64,000 nucleotides of DNA from Frateuria sp. Soil773 (GTDB taxonomy: Bacteria; Pseudomonadota; Gammaproteobacteria; Xanthomonadales; Rhodanobacteraceae), in NCBI RefSeq assembly GCF_001428405.1, contig NZ_LMSL01000002.1, positions 143,028-207,027 of the forward strand, given 5' to 3'. The notes beneath the pieces were generated by a model. It searched no databases. It saw only the letters and a program-made list of their open reading frames with translations, and was not told where the DNA came from. Both the position numbers and the translations under genes were made by a program. This document shows, piece by piece, positions 27,076-34,618 of this stretch (position 1 is its first letter; each line of letters opens with the position of its first letter).

Positions 27076-29493
27076 ATGCTGCTGCTCGGTTTCGTCGTCG
27101 CCCTGATCGTCCTGCTCGGGTTCGCCTTCGCCGGCCGCGGCTGGCTCGCCTGGGTCGCCGCGCTGGGCGTGCTGTTCGCGGCCTGGGCCGCGCACGGCAT
27201 CGGCTCGCCCGTCGCCTTCGCCGTCCTGCTGCTGGCCGCCGCCGCGCTGGCCGCGGTCACCGGCTTCGCGCCGCTGCGCCGCGCGCTGTTCGCCTCCGCC
27301 CTGCTGCCTCCGATGGCGAAGGTGATGCCGAAGCTGGGCGACACCGAGCGCATCGCGCTGGAGGCCGGCACGGTGTGGTGGGACGCGCAGATATTTTCCG
27401 GCATGCCTGACTGGAACTACCTGGCCAACTTCAAGTGCCGGCCCCTGAGCGCGAAGGAGCAGGCCTTCATCGACGGCCCGGTGACCCGCCTGTGCGCCAT
27501 GCTGGACGACTGGCAGATCGAGCAGGACCGCGACCTGCCGCCGGACGTGTGGGATTTCCTCAGGCGCGAGCGCTTCTTCGGCATGGTGATCCCCGAACGG
27601 TACGGCGGCCTGGGCATGTCCGAGATCGGCCATTCGCGGGTGGTCACGCGCATCGCCAGCCGCTCGATCGCCGCGGCGGTGACGGTGATGGTGCCCAACT
27701 CGCTGGGCCCCGGCGAACTGCTGGTGCACTACGGCACCGACGCGCAGAAGGATGCGTACTTGCCGCGGCTCGCCGACGGCCGCGAGATCCCCTGCTTCGC
27801 GCTGACCGGCCCGGAGGCCGGCTCCGACGCGGCCGCCACGCAGTCCACCGGCATCGTCGAGCGCGGCATGTGGAACGGCGAGGAAGTGCTCGGCCTGCGG
27901 CTCAACTGGAACAAGCGCTACATCACCCTGGCGCCGGTGGCGACGCTGATCGGCCTGGCGTTCCAGCTCAAGGATCCGCACGGCCTGCTCGGCGGCGCAC
28001 AGAACCGCGGCATCACCTGCGCGCTGATCCCGCGCGACCTGCCCGGCATCGAGATCGGCCGCCACCACGATCCGATGGGGGTGCCGTTCGCCAACGGCCC
28101 GATCGTCGGCACCGATGTGTTCGTGCCGCTGGACGCGATCATCGGCGGCCCCGAACAGATCGGCCACGGCTGGCGCATGCTGATGGAAAGCCTCGCCGCC
28201 GGCCGCTCGATCTCGCTGCCGGCGCTGGCGGTGGGCGCGGCGCAGATGTCGACGCGCATCTGCGGCGCCTATGCCACCGTGCGCGAGCAGTTCGACACGC
28301 CGATCGGCCGCTTCGAAGGCATCGAGGAACCGCTGGCGCGGATCGCCGGCCTCACCTACCTGATGACCGCCACCCGCACGCTCACCTGCGGCGCGCTCGA
28401 TGCTGGCGAGAAGCCCGCCGTACTCGGCTCGGTCGCCAAGGCCTACCTCACCGACGCGATGCGCGAGGTGGTCAGCGACGCGATGGACATCCGCGCCGGC
28501 GCGGCGATCCAGCGCGGCCCGCGCAACGCGCTGTCGCGGATGTGGATGTCGGTGCCGATCGGCATCACGGTGGAAGGCGCCAACATCCTCACCCGCTCGA
28601 TGATCGTCTACGGCCAAGGCGCGATCCGCTGCCACCCGTGGGTGCAGAAGCTGATCGACGCGATCGCCGCGAAGGACCTGGCCGCGTTCGACAGGGCCGT
28701 CTTCGGCTACGCCGGCTTCGTGTTCACCCGCGGCGTGCGCGCCCTGCTGCTGGGGCTGAGCGGCAGCCGGCTGGCGGCGGTGCCGTTCGACACCGAGCTG
28801 AAGCGCCAGTACCAGCAGCTCACCCGCTTCGCCTCGGCGTTCGCCTTCGTCTCCGACCTGTGCATGGCCACCCTGGGCGGCTCGCTGAAGCGGCGCGAGA
28901 AGATCTCCGGCCGGCTGGCCGACGCGCTGGCCTGGCAGTACCTCGCCGCCGCCACGCTCAAGCGCTACCACGACGAGCCCAAGCTGGCCTCCAACTACGA
29001 CCTGGCCCGCTGGGGCGTGGCGCTGGCGCTGTACCGCACCCAGCAGGCGCTGCGCGGCGCGCTCGACAACCTGCCCTCGCCGCTGGCGGCCGGGCTCGCC
29101 CGGCTGCTGGTGTTCCCGCTCGGCGCGCGGCTGCGGCCGCCGTCGGACGCGCTCGGCCAGCGCGCCGCGCGGGCCATCCTGGAAGACCGCGAGGCACGCA
29201 TCCACCTCACCGAAGACATCCACGTGCCCGGCCCGCACGAGCCCGGCCTGGGCGAGCTGGAGGCCGCGCTGGACAAGGCGGTGCGCGCCCTCCCCGTGGA
29301 AACCAAGCTGCGCGATGCGGTGCGCGCCGGGCGGCTGGACCGGGCGGCCAAGAGCGACCTGGACGAGCACGGCCTCGCCGCGGGCATCATCACGCCCGCC
29401 GAATACGCCGCGCTCAACGACGCCGAGGCGGCCCGCGACGCGGTCGTCCAGGTGGACGCCTACGATGCCCAGACCTACCGCCAACTGCGCTGA
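27076..29493 (+). CDS. fadE: Acyl-CoA dehydrogenase, FadE type
   Basis: FAD-dependent first enzyme of fatty-acid beta-oxidation. The 805-residue length and domain order match the FadE family (E. coli 814): two N-terminal hydrophobic segments (about 1-45), the acyl-CoA dehydrogenase N, middle and C domains (CFALTGPEAGSDAA motif; NLARSIS-like GRSISLPA) and a C-terminal DUF1974 region. AAGGAG lies 7 nt before the ATG at 27076. A DegV fatty-acid-binding-like gene follows 69 nt downstream on the same strand, which suggests a fatty-acid unit. Confidence 0.95.
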   Translation: MLLLGFVVALIVLLGFAFAGRGWLAWVAALGVLFAAWAAHGIGSPVAFAVLLLAAAALAAVTGFAPLRRALFASALLPPMAKVMPKLGDTERIALEAGTVWWDAQIFSGMPDWNYLANFKCRPLSAKEQAFIDGPVTRLCAMLDDWQIEQDRDLPPDVWDFLRRERFFGMVIPERYGGLGMSEIGHSRVVTRIASRSIAAAVTVMVPNSLGPGELLVHYGTDAQKDAYLPRLADGREIPCFALTGPEAGSDAAATQSTGIVERGMWNGEEVLGLRLNWNKRYITLAPVATLIGLAFQLKDPHGLLGGAQNRGITCALIPRDLPGIEIGRHHDPMGVPFANGPIVGTDVFVPLDAIIGGPEQIGHGWRMLMESLAAGRSISLPALAVGAAQMSTRICGAYATVREQFDTPIGRFEGIEEPLARIAGLTYLMTATRTLTCGALDAGEKPAVLGSVAKAYLTDAMREVVSDAMDIRAGAAIQRGPRNALSRMWMSVPIGITVEGANILTRSMIVYGQGAIRCHPWVQKLIDAIAAKDLAAFDRAVFGYAGFVFTRGVRALLLGLSGSRLAAVPFDTELKRQYQQLTRFASAFAFVSDLCMATLGGSLKRREKISGRLADALAWQYLAAATLKRYHDEPKLASNYDLARWGVALALYRTQQALRGALDNLPSPLAAGLARLLVFPLGARLRPPSDALGQRAARAILEDREARIHLTEDIHVPGPHEPGLGELEAALDKAVRALPVETKLRDAVRAGRLDRAAKSDLDEHGLAAGIITPAEYAALNDAEAARDAVVQVDAYDAQTYRQLR

Positions 29494-29562
29494 AGCGGCC
29501 CCGAACCATGGCGCCACGGCGCATGCTATGTTCGGCGCGCCATTCGGTGAGGGGATGACGTG

Positions 29563-30504
29563 ATGCGCATGGGACTTGCGATCGATGCGTCCTGCGACCT
29601 GCCGCAGGCCTACCTGCAGGAACACCGGATCGCGGTGATGCCGGTCACCGTGAAGCTGGACGGCAAGCAGTTCAAGGACGACCGCGACCCGGCCGAGATC
29701 CGCCGCTTCCTCGACATGAAGCACGCCGAGACCCACGCGGCGGAAACCGAGCCGTGCTCGGTCGAGGACGTGCAGAAGCTGTTCCTCGAGAAGCTGGTGC
29801 TGGAATACGACTGCGTGTTCTGCCTCACCATCACCGCCACCCGCAGCCCGATCAACGAACACGTGGTCAAGGCCAGCTTCGCCGTGCTGCGGCAGTACCG
29901 CGAGGTGCGCGAACCGGCCGGCATCAACGGCCCCTTCCTGATGCGGGTGATCGACACGCGCAACGTGTTCGCCGGCGAGGCGCCGGCGGTGACCGAGGCG
30001 GTGCGGCTGATCCAGGCGGGCGAAACGCCGTCGGCGATCCGCGAACGGCTCGCCATGATCGCCAACAACACCTACGCCTACATGCTGCCGCGCGACCTCT
30101 ACCACCTGCGCAACCGCACCAAGAAGAGGGGCGACCGCAGCGTCAGCCTGTTCAGCGCGCTGGTGGGCACGGCGCTGGACATCAAGCCGCTGCTGCGCTG
30201 CTACCGCGGCGACACCGGCCCGGTCGGCAAGGTGCGCGGCTTCGAGCACGGCGCCGAGACGCTGTTCGGCTACGCCGCCAGGCGCGTGCGCGCCGGCCTG
30301 CTGGCGCCGGTGGTGTGCGTCAGCTACGGCGGCGACCTGGCCGAACTGGACGCGCTGCCCGGCTACCCCGAACTGCGCGGTGCCTGCGCGGAATGCGGGG
30401 TGACGCTGCTGGAGGCGCCCATGAGCATCACCGGCATGGTCAACGTCGGCGCCGGCGCGGTGACCCTGGGCTTCGCCGCCGAGGAGCACGTCGCCGAGTT
30501 CTGA
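29563..30504 (+). CDS. DegV family protein
   Basis: A 313-residue protein of the DegV/FakB superfamily, whose members bind a fatty acid and, in Gram-positive bacteria, present it to the kinase FakA. The N-terminal domain (GLAIDASCDLPQAYL, then VMPVTVKLDGKQFKDD) and the C-terminal GxVxxxxR core (IKPLLRCYRGDTGPVGKVRG) are typical. The usual SGTYQS lipid loop is replaced by TATRSP, so the carboxylate site may differ. The start is the ATG at 29563 with GAGGGG upstream; GTG at 29560 is an alternative. Its position after fadE fits lipid handling; no FakA homologue is visible here. Confidence 0.87.
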   Translation: MRMGLAIDASCDLPQAYLQEHRIAVMPVTVKLDGKQFKDDRDPAEIRRFLDMKHAETHAAETEPCSVEDVQKLFLEKLVLEYDCVFCLTITATRSPINEHVVKASFAVLRQYREVREPAGINGPFLMRVIDTRNVFAGEAPAVTEAVRLIQAGETPSAIRERLAMIANNTYAYMLPRDLYHLRNRTKKRGDRSVSLFSALVGTALDIKPLLRCYRGDTGPVGKVRGFEHGAETLFGYAARRVRAGLLAPVVCVSYGGDLAELDALPGYPELRGACAECGVTLLEAPMSITGMVNVGAGAVTLGFAAEEHVAEF

Positions 30505-30547
30505 GCCCGCGCGGCCGGCCCATGCGATCGCCACTGGAATCCGCACC

Positions 30548-31189
30548 ATGTACCGCTCCGCCTTCCTGCTGCTGTTGTCGTGCTGCGGCCTGCCGGCCGC
30601 GGCGACCACGGTGTTCAAGTGCCAGGGCGCCGACCGCCGGGTGATCTACCAGGACCACCCGTGCGCCCGCGACCAGCGGCAGCAAGCGCTGCAGCTTCCC
30701 GAAGCGCCCTTGCCCGCACCGCCGCCGACCGCGCCCGCGGCGGCGCCCGCCTCGCCGCCGCCGGTCGCCCAGGCAGCGCCGCCACCGGCCGCGCCCGGCG
30801 CACCGCTGCCGCTGATGTACCGCTGCATCCGCGCCACCGACGGCAAGACCTACCTGAGCCGCCAGGGCGACCCGGCTCCCTACCTCGCGCCGCTCGGCAT
30901 GCTCGGGGTGATCCAGCGCCCGCTGTCGCAGGTATACGGCCCCACCCACGGCAGGGCCGGCATCTCCGCGCCCGAGGCCAACCATGGCCGGGTCACCTCC
31001 GACCTGGTCGCCAACAACTATGTGTGGGTGCAGGACGCCTGCGACAAACTGGGCCCGGAAGAAACCTGCCGCGCGCTGCGCGACGCCTACGAGGAAAACG
31101 CGCGCAAGCTGCAGCGCGCCTTCAAGAGCGACCGCCCGCCGCTGCAGCGGCGCGACGACGAACTGCGCGCGCAGCTCCAGCAGTGCTGA
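30548..31189 (+). CDS. Exported DUF4124-domain protein
   Basis: A 213-residue protein with a signal peptide (about 1-19, cleavage near AAA). Residues 20-50 are a DUF4124-type domain (TTVFKCQGADRRVIYQDHPC, with its paired Cys), followed by a Pro/Ala-rich linker (about 53-88) and a C-terminal region with three more Cys and a charged, helical tail. DUF4124 proteins are common periplasmic proteins of unknown function in beta- and gammaproteobacteria. It may be the third gene of the fadE-degV run (44-nt gap), though a link in function is not evident. Confidence 0.85.
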   Translation: MYRSAFLLLLSCCGLPAAATTVFKCQGADRRVIYQDHPCARDQRQQALQLPEAPLPAPPPTAPAAAPASPPPVAQAAPPPAAPGAPLPLMYRCIRATDGKTYLSRQGDPAPYLAPLGMLGVIQRPLSQVYGPTHGRAGISAPEANHGRVTSDLVANNYVWVQDACDKLGPEETCRALRDAYEENARKLQRAFKSDRPPLQRRDDELRAQLQQC

Positions 31190-31295
31190 TCAGAAGCTAA
31201 GCAGTGCGTGGCAAGCCCTTGCCGGCCAAGGCTTGCTCGAACTTTTCCACAGGCTTGCCACCAGGCTTTCCCCAGCCGCTGTGGACAACTGCTCG

Positions 31296-31524
31296 GAGCC
31301 TGCTCACGATCTCCAGGCATCCCCCAGAAATGTCGTCCCAGCGGACGCTGGGATCCAGCGCCTGCAGGCCATTGAACGCAAAGGCACCGGATGACCAGCC
31401 ATCGGCTGTTGAAAAGCGCCTCCTGCTTGATCGGCCCTGCGGCCGTTGAAAAGCGCCTCGCAGGAATGACGAGCGGGGAGCATGAGGGATTCCAGTCCGG
31501 CAGGGAGACTTTGAACAGGCTCTC
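31296..31524. repeat. MITE-like repeat, copy 2 (229 bp)
   Basis: Ends carry a terminal inverted repeat: GAGCCTGCTCACGATCTCC on the left and, on the opposite strand at the right, GAGCCTGTTCAAAGTCTCC, with 15 of 19 matching. Inside are the CCCAGCG/CGCTGGG dyad (from about 31337) and two copies of GTTGAAAAGCGCCTC (31408-31422 and 31445-31459). The right end overlaps the stop codon of the SDR gene. This element fills most of the 330-bp gap after the DUF4124 gene. Confidence 0.75.
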
Positions 31525-32305
31525 AGAACCCGTAGTTGAGGAAGCCGCCGTCCACCGCCAGCACCTGGCCGGTGATGTAGCTCGCCGCGGGCAGGCACAG
31601 GAAGGCGATCGCCGCGGCCACTTCCTCCGGCTCGCCGATGCGCCTGAGCGGCGTGTGGTCGAGCACTTCGTCGAGATAGTCCGTGTCGGCCAGCGCCGGT
31701 TCCGAACGCTGCGTGCGGATGTACCACGGCGCCACCGCGTTGACGCGGATGCCGTCCACCGCCCACTCCGCCGCGAGGTTGCGGGTGAGCTGGTGCAGGG
31801 CGGCCTTGGTCATGCCGTAGGGCGAGCCGGTGCGCACGTGGGTGGCGCCCGACACCGAGCCGACGTTGACGATCGCCGCGTTTCCATGCTGCGCGAGCTG
31901 CGGATGCGCCAGCCGGCACATCTCGTAGGCGGAGAACAGGTTCTGCTCGAAGATCGCGCGGTACTCCGCCTCGCGGTAATCCAGCGTCGGCTTCGGCTGG
32001 TTGCCGCCGGCGTTGTTGACCAGCAGCGACAGCGGCGCGCCGAGGTCGGCGATCCAGTCGAACACCGCCAGCCGCTCCTCCGCCTCGGCCAGGTCGGCGC
32101 CGAACGCCAGCACCTCCACGCCGGGGTAGTCGTCGACCAGTTCCACACGGACCTGTTCGAGGTAATCCTCGTCGCGCGCCACCAGCAGCAGGTTCGCCCC
32201 CAGCCCGGCCAGCTCGCGTGCGGCGGCGTAGCCGATGCCCTTGCTGGCGCCGGTGATCAATGCGGTATGGCCCTGCAACTGCCAGGCGTCGATGCGGCTG
32301 TTCAT
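31523..32305 (-). CDS. Short-chain dehydrogenase/reductase, tropinone-reductase-like
   Basis: A classical SDR of 260 residues. Seen: cofactor motif TGASKGIG (about 17-24), NNAGGN, catalytic Ser in GSVSGA, the Tyr-x3-Lys pair in YGMTKAAL, and a C-terminal ITGQVLAVDGGF. The Arg in LLVARDEDYL after the second strand suggests NADP(H). The layout resembles tropinone-reductase-like SDRs; the substrate is unknown. The start is the ATG at 32305. The stop codon at 31523-31525 is at the very edge of a MITE-like element, so the last codons may have been reshaped by its insertion. Confidence 0.92.
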   Translation of the reverse strand: MNSRIDAWQLQGHTALITGASKGIGYAAARELAGLGANLLLVARDEDYLEQVRVELVDDYPGVEVLAFGADLAEAEERLAVFDWIADLGAPLSLLVNNAGGNQPKPTLDYREAEYRAIFEQNLFSAYEMCRLAHPQLAQHGNAAIVNVGSVSGATHVRTGSPYGMTKAALHQLTRNLAAEWAVDGIRVNAVAPWYIRTQRSEPALADTDYLDEVLDHTPLRRIGEPEEVAAAIAFLCLPAASYITGQVLAVDGGFLNYGF

Positions 32306-32410
32306 GCCGCCGAGCTTAGCCGATCCGGTCACGCCAGCGAGACGCACCGCTTGCCCGCTCCGCCGCATGGCGGGACACTTCCCGCCCTGATCCGCCGGGG
32401 GAGCGCCGCC

Positions 32411-32629
32411 ATGAAGATCCTGCCGCCGCTGCTGTGCGCGCTTGCGCTCGGCGCGTGTTCGCACAAGGTGCCCGAGCCGCAGGCGGCCGCCGCCAAGGCC
32501 GACGCCGCCCGCGTCGCCACGCCGTGGGACGACCTGAAGAAGCAGGAGCAGCGCGCGAAGGACGTGCAGAAGGTGGTCGACCAGCAGGCCGAACAGCAGC
32601 GCAAGCAGATCGAAGCCGCCGAGCAATAG
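32411..32629 (+). CDS. Small lipoprotein with coiled-coil tail
   Basis: A 72-residue lipoprotein. The signal ends in lipobox LGAC with Cys16. After a short Ala/Lys-rich linker the rest (DDLKKQEQRAKDVQKVVDQQ and on) is strongly helical, rich in Lys/Gln/Glu, and likely a coiled coil, recalling small periplasmic lipoproteins of the Lpp type in shape only. GGGGGAG lies 8 nt before the ATG. It is divergent from the SDR gene. Function unknown. Confidence 0.82.
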   Translation: MKILPPLLCALALGACSHKVPEPQAAAAKADAARVATPWDDLKKQEQRAKDVQKVVDQQAEQQRKQIEAAEQ

Positions 32630-32698
32630 GCATCGCCGCGCTTGCCATCGCTAGCGCAAGCCGTAGTCTGGGCGTCCCCTTCGCCATCGCGGATGCCC

Positions 32699-33733
32699 AT
32701 GTCGCCCATCCAGACGGGACTGATCGGCTACGGCCTGGCCGGCTCGGTCTTCCACGCGCCGCTGCTGCTGGCCGAACCGTGCCTGCGGCTGGCCGCCATC
32801 GCCACGAGCCGCGCCGGGCAGGTGCGCAGCGACGTCCCGTCGGCCCGCGCCTGCGAGGTGGATGCGCTGCTGGACGACCCCGCCATCGAGCTGGTGGTGG
32901 TCGCCACCCCGAACGACAGCCACGTGCCGCTCGCCGCGCGCGCCCTGCGCGCCGGCAAGCATGTCGTGGTGGACAAGCCGCTGGCCGTCCGCAGCGCCGA
33001 GGCGCAGCAGTTGATCGACCTGGCTTCCCGCCACGGCCGCCTGCTCAGCGTGTTCCAGAACCGGCGCTGGGATGCCGGCTTTCTCGCCCTGCGGCGCGCC
33101 ATCGAAGAAGACAGGCTGGGCGACATCGCCAGCTACGAGGCGCGCTTCGACCGCTTCCGGCCGCAGCCGAAGACCGGCTGGCGCGAACGCGACGAGCCCG
33201 GCGCGGGCGTGCTGTACGACCTCGGCGCGCACCTGATCGACCAGGCGCTGGCCCTGTTCGGCCTGCCCGAGTTGGTCGATGCCGACGTCGCCGTGCAGCG
33301 TGCGCAGGCGCGCGTGCCCGACTGGTTCCAGCTGCGCCTGCACTACGGCCGCCGGCGCGTGCTGCTGGGCGCGTCCACGCTGATGGCGCGGCCCGGGCCG
33401 CAGCTTGCCGTGCACGGCGAGCGCGGCAGCTTCCTTCAATTCGGCCTGGACGGCCAGGAAGCCGCGCTGAAGTCCGGCCTGCGGCCGGGCCAGCCGGGCT
33501 GGGGCGCGCTCGCCGCGGGCGGCACGCTGCGCCTGTACGACGCCGACGGTGCCGAGCACGTGCTGGACGACGCGCGCGGCGCCTACGAGCAGTACTACCG
33601 CGGCATCGCCGCCAGCCTCCGCGACGGCGCGCCGCCGCCGGTGCGCGCGGAAGACGCCCGCGACACGCTGCGCGTGATCGAGGCGGCCATGCGCAGCTCG
33701 GCGGAGCGCCGCAGCGTGGCGGTGCTGCCATGA
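32699..33733 (+). CDS. Gfo/Idh/MocA-family oxidoreductase
   Basis: NAD(P)-dependent sugar- or polyol-type dehydrogenase, 344 residues. The Rossmann motif GYGLAGSVFHAP (about 9-20), the family motif VVDKPLAV with the catalytic-site Lys, and the HLIDQAL helix containing the expected His are all visible. The ATG at 32699 is the best fit to family N-termini; an ATG two codons earlier is possible. Its TGA overlaps the ATG of an ABC ATPase gene (ATGA), so the two proteins are probably made together, an unusual partnership since no permease is nearby. Confidence 0.9.
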   Translation: MSPIQTGLIGYGLAGSVFHAPLLLAEPCLRLAAIATSRAGQVRSDVPSARACEVDALLDDPAIELVVVATPNDSHVPLAARALRAGKHVVVDKPLAVRSAEAQQLIDLASRHGRLLSVFQNRRWDAGFLALRRAIEEDRLGDIASYEARFDRFRPQPKTGWRERDEPGAGVLYDLGAHLIDQALALFGLPELVDADVAVQRAQARVPDWFQLRLHYGRRRVLLGASTLMARPGPQLAVHGERGSFLQFGLDGQEAALKSGLRPGQPGWGALAAGGTLRLYDADGAEHVLDDARGAYEQYYRGIAASLRDGAPPPVRAEDARDTLRVIEAAMRSSAERRSVAVLP

Positions 33734-34563
33734 ACCGGCCGCACGAGAACCTGCTGCCGATGCCGGGCACCGAGCCGCTGCTGGAACTGGACGAGGCCAG
33801 CGTGATGCTGGGCGCGCGGCACGTGCTCGACCGGCTCAGCCTGCGCATCCGGCTGGGCGAGCACACCGCCCTGCTCGGCGCCAACGGCAGCGGCAAGTCG
33901 ACCCTGGTGAAGCTGATCGACCGCCAGCTCTATCCGCTCGCACGCGACGACGGCCGCCCTTCCGTGCGCATCTTCGGGCGCGACCGCTGGTCGGTGGCCG
34001 AGCTGCGCGGCCTGCTCGGCATCGTCTCGCCGGCACAGCAGGCGGACTATGCCGGCGAGCACGGGCTGACCGCGTACGACGCCGTGGTCTCGGCCTTCTT
34101 CGCCGCCCGCGTCCCGGGACTGGACCAGCGCATCGACGCGGCCATGGCCGCGCGTGCCGGCGAGGCGCTGGCGCGGATGCACGTCGCGCATCTGGCCGAA
34201 CGCCCGCTGGCCAGCCTGTCCACCGGCGAGGCGAGGCGCGTGCTGATCGCGCGGGCGCTGGTGCACCGGCCGCGGGCGCTGCTGCTGGACGAGCCCTGCT
34301 CGGGCCTGGACCTGGTCAGCCGCCGCCACTTCCTCGACGCGCTGCGCGAGCTGGCGCAGGCCGGCACCACCCTGCTGCTAGTGACCCACCACATCGAGGA
34401 GATCGTTCCCGAGATCGGCCACGTGGCGATGCTGCGCCACGGCCGCCTGCTGCACCACGGCGCCAAGCACGCCCTGCTCGACGAGGCGCGGCTGGGCGAG
34501 ACCTTCGGCCAGCCGGTCCAGGTCGAGCGGCGCGGCGAGTGGTACTGGGCGACGCTGCGCTAG
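33730..34563 (+). CDS. ABC-type ATPase, single nucleotide-binding domain
   Basis: A 277-residue ATP-binding protein with all motifs: Walker A GANGSGKST (Lys56), Q-loop near IVSPAQQ, signature LSTGEARR (a degenerate LSGGQ), Walker B LLLDEPCSG and the switch His in LVTHH. The sequence is nearest to the ModF/YlmA-like stand-alone ATPases rather than a transporter subunit. No transmembrane partner gene is adjacent. It overlaps the oxidoreductase gene upstream by four bases and ends at a bidirectional hairpin. Confidence 0.9.
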   Translation: MNRPHENLLPMPGTEPLLELDEASVMLGARHVLDRLSLRIRLGEHTALLGANGSGKSTLVKLIDRQLYPLARDDGRPSVRIFGRDRWSVAELRGLLGIVSPAQQADYAGEHGLTAYDAVVSAFFAARVPGLDQRIDAAMAARAGEALARMHVAHLAERPLASLSTGEARRVLIARALVHRPRALLLDEPCSGLDLVSRRHFLDALRELAQAGTTLLLVTHHIEEIVPEIGHVAMLRHGRLLHHGAKHALLDEARLGETFGQPVQVERRGEWYWATLR

Positions 34564-34573
34564 GCGCCGGGCC

Positions 34574-34607
34574 GCGGCCCTTCCCCGCGCGGCGGGGCGA
34601 GGGCCGC
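34574..34607. terminator. Bidirectional hairpin between convergent ABC and sppA genes
   Basis: Nested GC stems: 34574-34581 with 34600-34607 outside and 34583-34588 with 34592-34597 inside, with a small mismatch between. It lies in the 55-bp gap between convergent stops. T-runs are short. Confidence 0.55.
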
Positions 34608-34618
34608 CTTGCCCCGCG

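Noticed and set aside
26977-30618. A 1213-codon minus-strand open frame spanning fadE and degV
   Set aside because: It covers two well-defined plus-strand genes and shows only low-complexity Arg/His/Gly-rich sequence.
31201-31290. DnaA-box cluster after the DUF4124 gene (TTTTCCACA near 31243, TGTGGACAA near 31280)
   Set aside because: Neither is a perfect box, they lie 28 bp apart, and there is no AT-rich patch; weaker than the priA-upstream sites.
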